From contig JBCNJP010000010.1 of the NCBI GenBank assembly GCA_039602395.1, forward strand, positions 89,746,000 through 89,809,999: a stretch of 64,000 nucleotides of DNA, given 5' to 3'. Shown piece after piece: positions 56,945 through 64,000 of the stretch (positions within the stretch are counted from its first letter, which is position 1; each line of letters opens with the position of its first letter). A program made the translations under genes and the position numbers. This stretch comes from Deinandra increscens subsp. villosa. Taxonomy: Eukaryota; Streptophyta; Magnoliopsida; Asterales; Asteraceae. A model generated the notes under the pieces. That model saw nothing but the letters and a program-made list of their open reading frames with translations, was not told the DNA's origin and made no database searches.

Positions 56945-57115
56945 ACCTTATAAATAGAGTGTGTTTTGAGATCCAGTTCATCAACCATGTCAAATATACT
57001 AGATATACTCAAACAATTCCACAATCTTATCATGGAGCAAGGCCGGCACACTATAATCATTTACGTCCTAGAATACCTCAACCGGCTTTTCAACCTCCAC
57101 CGATTGAACTGTAAG
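56945..57115 (+). pseudogene. Divergently placed short coding fragment, unidentified
   Basis: TTATAAATAGAG at about 56950 is followed by two overlapping short frames. One ends in a Pro-rich segment HLRPRIPQPAFQPPPIEL. It is head-to-head with the Myb/SANT-like fragment, the arrangement of the two genes in PIF/Harbinger elements, but no transposase domain can be seen. Confidence 0.3.
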
Positions 57116-57164
57116 TTCCTGGATTGGATCTTACTGCTGGTTTGGCAATCAATTCAATGAAACA

Positions 57165-57498
57165 AGATGTAAATAATGATGTTTTAAACACAAAGACACT
57201 ATACAAAACAAAACACACAAATCAGAAAGCTCAATCTCACAGTAATCACTAAGACACTATGACTTCAGTTTCTCAGAGGTCTCTCCAAGTTCAAACCAAA
57301 TGCACACCACTTATAGTGTGCTACAGCCTAACGAACTGGCACATGAACGAACCCATGGTTCGTTGCTAACGAACCAGCAGTTCGTCGCTCAATTTGTTGG
57401 TAGCATATCAACATCTCACTGACTCTAGTACAACTAACACGAACTATCTAGATACAACACACAAGACACCTTGTTTATGCTCTAACATGAACAACCAC
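57165..57498 (-). repeat. Minus-strand copia-type LTR fragment (family L)
   Basis: Minus-strand TGTTCATGTTAGAGC near 57498 could be its start. The hairpins AACGAACC-CAT-GGTTCGTT (57346-57364) and ACGAAC-CAGCA-GTTCGT (57369-57385) lie upstream of CACTATAAGT (57310-57319). Its end was not fixed. Confidence 0.5.
57346..57385 (-). promoter_or_regulatory. Pair of U3 hairpins in LTR L
   Basis: 8-bp stem with a 3-nt loop and 6-bp stem with a 5-nt loop, 27 bp upstream (minus sense) of the TATA-like box. Confidence 0.7.
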
Positions 57499-58683
57499 AT
57501 ATCCTGGAGGTTCTTCATTTGAGTTTAAGAGTTTTTCGTGGAGTAAATCTCCGAGGTATGATTCTTATGATGATTTCTTTGATAATTTTGGTTCTGATAA
57601 TTCATCATTTTATAGAAATTCAAAGAATTTTTCAAATGATTTTAAACTTCGTGAAAGAATTTGCTATGCATGTCGTTAACCTGGATATCTTGCTGCAAAT
57701 TGTCCAACGACTGCATACGTCCACAACAATGCCAAATATGTGGATGAAAATGGTAAAAAAATTTATGAACCTTGGTCCCCCAAAGTTCAAATCAAGTAAG
57801 CCGTTTTGGTTCAGACTAAAGACGCTGGTTCAAAATGTTTCAGGTTTTGATTCAAAATTTTCATCATCAATGATTTGGAAACCAAAAGTTGTTTCCAAGG
57901 CCAACAAAGACTTTGTGGAAGACACCGGGCGACCCGACGCTGTTGAATCGGGTCGGTCCTAAAGCAACTAATGTTTTAGTTGGTGTCAGCAGGTATTTCA
58001 GAAAGACCTATCGGTAATTGAAAGATTGCTGGTGGTGGAATATTTGTGTTTTAACTTAAAACTGAATTTCCTAATCAAATCTGTGTTTCCAAAATGCTAA
58101 AATGCAAGTATCCGTGTTGGTTGATCAATTTTCTTTTGTTTTTTTCACTCCGTCTCGATTTGAGGGGGAGTTTGTTTCTTTGAAAAAATTCAAAAATAGT
58201 GTCGTTTTCAAATGATAAATATGAAAAATCTAAAGATAGAGTTTGTCATTTTTAGGGGGAGAAAATTTAAAAATATAAAAAAAATATATTAAAAAATGAG
58301 AAATTGTATCCGACATGATTGGGAAATGATGGTACATTGGCTGACGTTGTCTGACTTATGGATAGAGTAAGTGAAAAATCCATAAGACCATTGTTCGATG
58401 TGCTAGGTAGGCTAGGCAAATCAAAAAGTATTCAAATGAGATATACATTAAATCTGATGCTTGACTTAGTGAACAACATCTTGATGTGTATCTCATGATA
58501 TATCAAGAAAAAGATATGTGAAAAAGAAAATAAGAATTTACTATGTAAACACGTGTTCACTTTGTAAAGATTTAAACTTGTTTGATTTTCTTTATTTTCT
58601 CAAGTGATCGGCATTTCTCTGCGTATCGAAAGATCGACCTGATTGGTGTTCACTTCAGGTTCTGCTTTATTTTCTCGATGTTT
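57499..58683 (+). pseudogene. C-terminal gag and 3' noncoding region of copia B (B3)
   Basis: Matches B1 13260-14280 in reverse: YDSYDDFFDNFGS-like text, knuckle ICYACR.PGYLAANC, then NRVGPKATNVLVGV and SRYFRKTYR before TAA at about 58016. The same stop ends B1 gag. The 3' noncoding part follows (GGGGGAGTTTG, the ATGATTGGGAAATGATGG block, CTCTGCGTATCGAAAGATC) and is cut by E1 at 58684. One stop (CATGTCGTTAACC) interrupts the knuckle. Confidence 0.85.
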
Positions 58684-61173
58684 TGTGACACCCACCAAAT
58701 ATATGTATCGGTAACCCGACCTGTTTTGATAAATCGGGTATTTCCAGTATATAGATAATAATAATAACAATAAACGTTGGCGAATATTTTGTGGAGGTGA
58801 TGTGTTACAACTTACAAGGTATGTAATAAATTTTATATAAAGGTTTGTATGTAAAACATTAAGTTAGGAGTTTGAAATAAATCAAATTATAACTCCAGGG
58901 TGTAAGGTGTACACTATAAAACTAGAAGGGTTGTTTTGTCATTTAGAGAAACTCAATTTCATTAAAATTCATTAATATCGACTTTAATTCTGTCACTGAC
59001 ACCTCCGTTCACGACTTTACTTCGATTTTAAATATGCCGGTTACAACCCTTGACCCAAAATCACTGCTCAATAACTCGGTTATCATGGTTCAAACTTCCA
59101 CAATCATCTAATCCTTCATCATCCTCAATGATTCAATTTCTTTAGCATTCGAAGAACCGCAAGAACACCTTCGATAACATCACCTTCAAACCTGTCACCA
59201 CTATTTCACTACCTCTACTGTTTCGCAGCTCTTCTAACCAACTTCAAACTGCCATCCATCGGCTGCTATCATGAGGAAAATCACCGGCAAGGAACGGGTA
59301 ATCGAAGAAGTTTGGATTCGAGTCGAACACGAAACATCGTCCTTTCCGCTTTGCTTCCGTCTTCATATAAGGTATGACTGATGCGTAGCATCATGTATAT
59401 AAATAAATAAATAAAATTCCCTCATTTAAATAGATGTTTAATTGAAAAATATTAAATTTGGTGTTTATTTGAGTTTTTAATTTAAAAGTTTTCAAATTTG
59501 GCGCTTAATTGTTTAACATTTGAATTATAGGTTATTTGGTGGGTTTTTGGCTTAAATTTGATAAATATATAAATTCCCAATTTTAGTTGGTTTTTAATAT
59601 TGTTTTATGGTGGCTTATATGAATTTGGTGCTTAATGATATTTGTATATGAATTTTAGGTGTTTGGTGGATCCATGATGAATTTAGAAGAATTCTGGAAA
59701 AAAACGAGAGCGGAATCGGAGTTCGTATGCAAAAGTTATGCTTGATTAAAGAAGGAAAAAATAATAATAATACAAGAGCAGCCATCTCAGGCCAAATCCA
59801 GCGGCCCGTCTTCATTTGTTCAGCAGCCCATCAGCAGTGGCCCAAGGCAGCAGCAGCCAGCGCATTAATAAAAAAATAACTAGGAGGCCACTGGAATCGA
59901 ACCAGTGACCTCCAGGTTGACAGTCAAGGAATTTTACCACTAAGGCAGCAGCTTATTATTGATTAGTCCCTGTTTACATATTATTTATCTGCTCGTGCGT
60001 CAGGCCAGTTTCACAGGCCCAGCGACCTGGTCTTTTAACAGCTCGTATTTTCAGCATAAATAAGCGTTTCCAGCCGCGTTTTTTGCATCCTAGACCCACG
60101 AAAAAACCCTAAAAATCCCTAACAAGATCTGGAATGATGGAGGAAGATTAAGAGAGCAAGATCAAGGCTTTTTTGGATAAAAGTTAGAGATTTTTGAAGC
60201 TTTCGGTTCGGATCTTCAATAGGTTTTTAATTTTTACTCTTTTAAACCTCGTTCTTGACCATGTTTGATGTCAAGATTAGATTTTTATTAGTTTTTACCA
60301 TGTATCTTGGCTGATTTCATATTGCTTCACCTAGATTAGATAAATTTGGACCCGTTTGACCCGTTTTGGGTGACTTTTTACCATGACTTTGTGTTAAATT
60401 GCTTTTGATGATGGTTTTGAATGTTTATGATGATAAAACTTGCTGATTTGGTTTCCATTATCATTGAATCATGTGGATTAATTGTCATGCTAGGTAGAAC
60501 TACCCAAGTTAATTGCTTTATCCATTTTTGACCCGTTTGACTTTTATTAGTCAACGGTTGATGCTTGCTAGGAGACCTCCTTCTTGATGATTTATTGATA
60601 ATTAGGGGCTGATTTAGTCAATATCCTTATGAGATAGGTTTGACCGAATCATTTTATAAGCTTGAAGCTAGCTTTGCATTGTTTAATAGGATAGATTGCT
60701 TGTGAACATAAGATTCAATCCTACTTATTCATGTTTAGCGGTTTCTAGGTCGTAAGCATTTGGAATCATCATTGTTGCATGCTATAGGCACTATATAGAG
60801 AGACATCTCGCGTAGTTTCCTGTTTCATGCAGGACTAGTTTACTTTGACTGAAGTAGCTTTTCCGTTCGGCAGTTTTCGCAGTTTTGCTATATGTGCTTC
60901 ATTTAGGATTTCCGAATTATTTGGGGTGTGTCTATAGCCCTAGATAGTCCAGTTTTCCACATTAGAAGATAGTGTTCATGGTATTAGTCACCCGAGGGTC
61001 CGAGCGAGTCTAGAGGAGTCGAGTCTAGGTGATGCATTCCCTTCTCTGGTTTTCCATCTTGTTATCCGTTTTTTAGCTGTTTTTGTTGGTTTTAGTTATT
61101 TAGCTTAGATTCCAGTCTAGTTCACCATTTTCATTTCATCGGTTAGATATTAGCAAAGATCCAGTATCGGGAG
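58684..61173 (+). repeat. Gypsy-type LTR sequence E1
   Basis: Starts TGTGACACCCACC. Contains a tRNA-like block (59882-59951), CATAAATAAGCG (about 60053) and an untranslated leader-like AAAAAACCCTAAAAATCCC. Its last 695 bp equal E2. It is cut at GGGAG by element F. No coding sequence. Whether it is a solo LTR or part of a larger element cannot be told. Confidence 0.6.
59882..59951 (-). other. tRNA-like sequence inside E1
   Basis: On the minus strand: GCCTTAGTGGTAAAATTCC (A-box-like), TTGACTGTCAA, and a perfect T-arm CACTG-GTTCGATTC-CAGTG (B box). The acceptor stem does not pair and the anticodon arm is irregular, so it is not a functional tRNA. It may be a SINE head or an internal Pol III promoter. 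Confidence 0.5.
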
Positions 61174-61641
61174 TGTAGAGGCTAGATTATGAGGCTTGTA
61201 ATATTAAATAAGTTGGGCTGGGCTTAGAGGGTTTCATTAGAATCATAGGCTAGTTTGCTATTGTAGTTAGGCTAGTTTATGATTGGGCTTGGGTTTACTA
61301 TTGGGTTTATGATCACAAGGGGCCCAATAGTAAACCCATTGGGGATCCTATATAAACCCCATGTGGTTCTCCATTGTAGGGTGCTAGTTTACGATTCTGA
61401 GAGTGCAGCCAAAGGTGTTTACGATCCAAGAGTGTTCACGATCGTAAACCCGAGAGAGAGTGTTTACGATTTGCTGTTTTGTACCCGACAAGTTTATCTT
61501 GTGTGCAAGATCAAGCTTTTATTGTTTATATCATCGTATTCTTGTGTTATCTTCATCTTTCTTCTTGAATCAATCACCTACGAGGATTCCGCACTCGTTT
61601 GTGATAGAATATCGTGATTAGTTGTTGATCTCGGACCTACA
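61174..61641 (+). repeat. 5' LTR of F
   Basis: TGTAGAGGC to CGGACCTACA, 468 bp. TATATAAA at 61349-61356 with a 15-bp perfect inverted repeat just upstream (GGGTTTACTATTGGG 61291-61305, complement 61323-61337). TTTACGATC motifs run from the LTR into the leader. Confidence 0.92.
61291..61356 (+). promoter_or_regulatory. F U3 inverted repeat and TATA box
   Basis: 15-bp perfect stem with a 17-nt loop, ending 11 bp before TATATAAA. Confidence 0.8.
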
Positions 61642-61643
61642 AT

Positions 61644-61655
61644 TGGTATCAGAGC
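61644..61655 (+). promoter_or_regulatory. Primer-binding site of F
   Basis: TGGTATCAGAGC two bases after the LTR. Confidence 0.93.
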
Positions 61656-61784
61656 CAAGAATCTTAGATTCGAGGCTCTCACGATATAGATTCAAGTGTT
61701 TTCTGGGTTTGTGTTCGAGTTTGGTTGAAGATTTGAAGGTTTCCAGGAGTTTACGACTGCTGTTGCTGTTGTGTTCTTCGAGTT

Positions 61785-62150
61785 TTGGTGATTACGACTG
61801 CGTGTTCTGGGTTTTTAGTGTGTTTGCGACTGAGTTACTTGAAGTTCTGCTGTTTACGACATCAAGATCGAAACTTTGGCGTGTTTACGACCCGGAGAAA
61901 AGTGATTACGACTGTACTTGATTGTCGTAATCGTGTTTACGACTTTGCAGGATCGTAAAAGGTGTTTACGACATTTTCGGATCGGGAACAGGGTTTACGA
62001 CTCCGGTGATCGTAATCGTTCAATCGTAATCGGGTTTACGATTTTCTAAGGCGGTTTGTGTTTACGATTTGGGGTTGGATCGGAAACACAGTTCACGATC
62101 GTAATTAGCTGTTTTCGATCGTAAACAAGTGGCATTTATCGTAATCGTAG
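61785..62150 (+). repeat. GTTTACGA/ATCGTAA repeat leader of F
   Basis: GTTTACGA, GATTACGA and the complement ATCGTAAN recur about 20 times between primer-binding site and gag ATG at irregular spacing. Confidence 0.85.
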
Positions 62151-62198
62151 TATTTTTGGACGCTTGGACATTAGTTTTAGGTTCCCTAAGCTTCTGTA

Positions 62199-63932
62199 AT
62201 GGATTCGGTTGAGAACAAGGATGATTTCGCAGCTGAAGTTGACAATACTGAGATATGCCCCAATCCTACCTGTGCTCGTATAATTCCTGGACTTAGGCAA
62301 ATCTGTAAAAATTTTCAGTCAGAACTGTTTGAGGTAAAATGCGAAAGGAGTTCATTTAAGGGTAGATGGCAAAAGAATGAAGAGAAGGTTAAAGCTCAGA
62401 AATTAGACATAGTGAAATATAAGAAACTTGCAACTGAGAACGCTTATCTGTATGACAACGCTAAGTTAGAAATAGCTGAGCTTAGTAAGCAGATAGATGA
62501 CCTTAAGCATAAAAACAATGAGTTGCAGGTTAAACTTGATATGAATCAAATGAGAAGCAAAAGAATGCTTGATGCTGGAAAGGAATTGTCACATGCTGTT
62601 GTGACTGGTCAAGTTGGGAAACACACACCTGGATTTGGGTCAGAAAAGACTGATAAGGCCTTAGCTGCAAACAACATTATTCCTCCACCAGTTCCCAGAG
62701 ACATTATAGGAATACTTCTTAGTGAGGATCAAGTTGAACGAACCAAATCTGATTATAAAGAAGCTGCTCCTCCTATTGATAGTGTCTTGGTTGGAACTAC
62801 ACCATTGACCCAAGAGGAAATAGACAACGAGGCAAACATGACATATGGTGAAGGGAGAATAGAGGATGTATCAAGACGATGATGCTGAGTGCCAGGAGTA
62901 TAACAGATGTCACAACTCTAAGTCTGATGAGGCTGGGATAGAGTTGAAACCATACCCTAAAATTGAAACCCCATGCTTCAAAGTAATCGACGAAGTCAAA
63001 AGGGAAAAAGTGATCTTGACGACACGGCCTGAGGGGAAGATCTTTATGACATCTGGATCCATGTTTGACCAAGAACCAGATGTTGGGTATGACTTACCAT
63101 CCTTCTCCTCCAAGTTCAAGGGAATAACTGATGGCAGTGATCGGTGAAGCTAAAGTTGAGAGGCCAAAGATCACCATCAAGCATCCAAGTATGAAACCAA
63201 CAGCTGGAGTGAAGAATGAAAAGCTCAAGGGAGTAGCTGTGTCTCCCATTTCTTCAGTTGGTTCATGCAGTTGTAAGTGTAGTTGCAAGAATGGTGCTTC
63301 TTCATCAGGAAATCCAGAGAGCACAAAGACAATGAGGACAGGTTCTACTCAAGCTTCAAGGAACCAGCAGAAAGTCAAATCTGGAGCTGCAGACAAGGCA
63401 AGGATGCAGATCACAAGGCAAACCAGCTCCATATCAGCCACCAAAAACAAATGGGTACACGTCTGACTTCTATCTAAAGAAGCAGACTTGCTTTAATTGT
63501 GGCATTGCTGGTCATATTGCTAGAAACTGTCTGTATCGCCCCTATGAACCCTATTATCCGAAAACTCAAAGGGTTTCATCTCAGGAGTCTGTGAAGTCTA
63601 AGCCGATGATGGTGCAAAAACCTAAGGCAATGAAGACTGTTACTCCTAAAGTTAAACCCTCTGATCAACATTGGGGTGCTGCCAAAGCTGAAAGAAAATC
63701 TTTAAATCAAAACAACAGCTTTCCAAGTTATCAAAATTTTCAAAAACAGGTGAAGAAACCATTTTCAAAACAACCTAAGCTTGAGAAACCCAAAGTTACC
63801 CCTCCCAAGGTAACTAAAACTGTTTTGAAAAATGAATCTAAAACGAAGAAGGTTGAAATACCTAAAGTCACAACTCCAAAGGTGACTAAAACAAATGTTA
63901 AATCACCTAGAACTTGGAAACCAAAAATCTAA
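62199..63932 (+). pseudogene. Gag-like coiled-coil protein of F, frameshifted
   Basis: ATG at 62199 (MDSVENKDDFAAEVD) opens 227 codons with CPNPTCARIIPGLRQIC, a heptad-rich coiled coil (about residues 60-125) and IPPPVPRDIIGILLSEDQVE. Frameshifts near 62870, 63130 and 63455 move the frame on to YPKIETPCFKVIDEVKRE, a Ser/Cys/Lys-rich part and a knuckle CFNCGIAGHIARNC (63491). A Lys/Pro-rich tail (KVTPPKVTK repeats) ends at a TAA in 63930. The UBN2 capsid domain is not visible at the N-terminus. Protease and pol should follow outside the window. Confidence 0.8.
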
Positions 63933-64000
63933 GGCAGCTACAATCGAATCATCCCAACTTCCTGATTTTTCAAAAGGGATGTTTTTACAAGAAGTATCAT

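Larger units (their letters stand above)
61174..64000 (+). mobile_element. Copia element F, 5' part, runs off window
   Basis: LTR, primer-binding site, repeat leader and gag, inserted in E1. The empty site GGGAG-TCTGTC survives in E2 (40672). The left target copy is GGGAG at 61169-61173. Confidence 0.88.

Noticed and set aside
59882..59951. Functional tRNA gene
   Set aside because: T-arm is perfect but the acceptor stem cannot pair and the anticodon arm is irregular.

Overview
This window is repeat-filled plant nuclear DNA, most likely from a eudicot with a large genome. I lean weakly towards Asteraceae, from general resemblance of the LTRs, and the sequence does not prove it. Nearly every interpretable stretch is transposon-derived: Ty1/copia and Ty3/gypsy LTR retrotransposons, a CACTA DNA transposon, MITE-like elements, a LINE tail and minisatellites inside LTRs. 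I see no complete host gene. Primer-binding sites complementary to plant initiator-Met tRNA (copia) and an Athila-type site (gypsy), TATAAATA promoters in LTRs, plant introns in captured gene pieces and two 500-N scaffold gaps (39483-39982, 55224-55723) all fit a draft plant assembly.

Layout. 1-3142 is the 3' half of an apparently intact copia element (family H) with its 3' LTR. 3143-6500 is unclassified repeat debris including a minus-strand LTR (family G) with a GCACG..CGTGC minisatellite. 6576-31701 is one old copia element (family A) expanded from a few kb to about 25 kb by nesting. A TTCGAA-rich MITE splits its RNase H. Its 3' LTR is cut by a gypsy-type solo LTR (J1), which is cut by a complete gag-only copia element on the minus strand (B1, 11876-17891, TSD CCTAT). 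The same LTR is cut again by a 10.2-kb palindromic tangle of two gypsy families (C and D, 20700-30882). 31707-35414 is a CACTA element carrying exon fragments of at least three host genes. It is interrupted by a second B element (B4) that runs into the first gap.

After the gap come a repeat (E2), a J-type LTR (J2), and two copies of a 1.2-kb segment containing a B 3' end (43411-44632 and 46612-47825), with a foldback MITE and a LINE tail between them. A third copia element (K, 47826-49960) sits at the end of the second copy. Next are a solo A LTR (50153-51568), a B LTR fragment, a minus-strand J-type LTR (I) running to the second gap, a decayed Harbinger-associated Myb/SANT-like fragment, an LTR (L), a B gag fragment (B3), gypsy-type LTR sequence E1 and a copia element F that runs off the window end. 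E2 preserves the empty target site of F.

The most interesting pattern crosses families. In at least seven LTR families (G, J1, I, C, B, F, L) a short perfect or near-perfect inverted repeat sits just upstream of the LTR's own TATA box, on the LTR's sense strand. In five of them at least one hairpin has a 3-nt loop. Stem sequences differ between families but the architecture is the same. Two copia families (B, F) also carry dozens of copies of a family-specific 7-8-mer in the leader between primer-binding site and gag. The gag-only B family is present in at least five places and its gag ends at the same stop in two copies, so it probably moves using pol supplied in trans.
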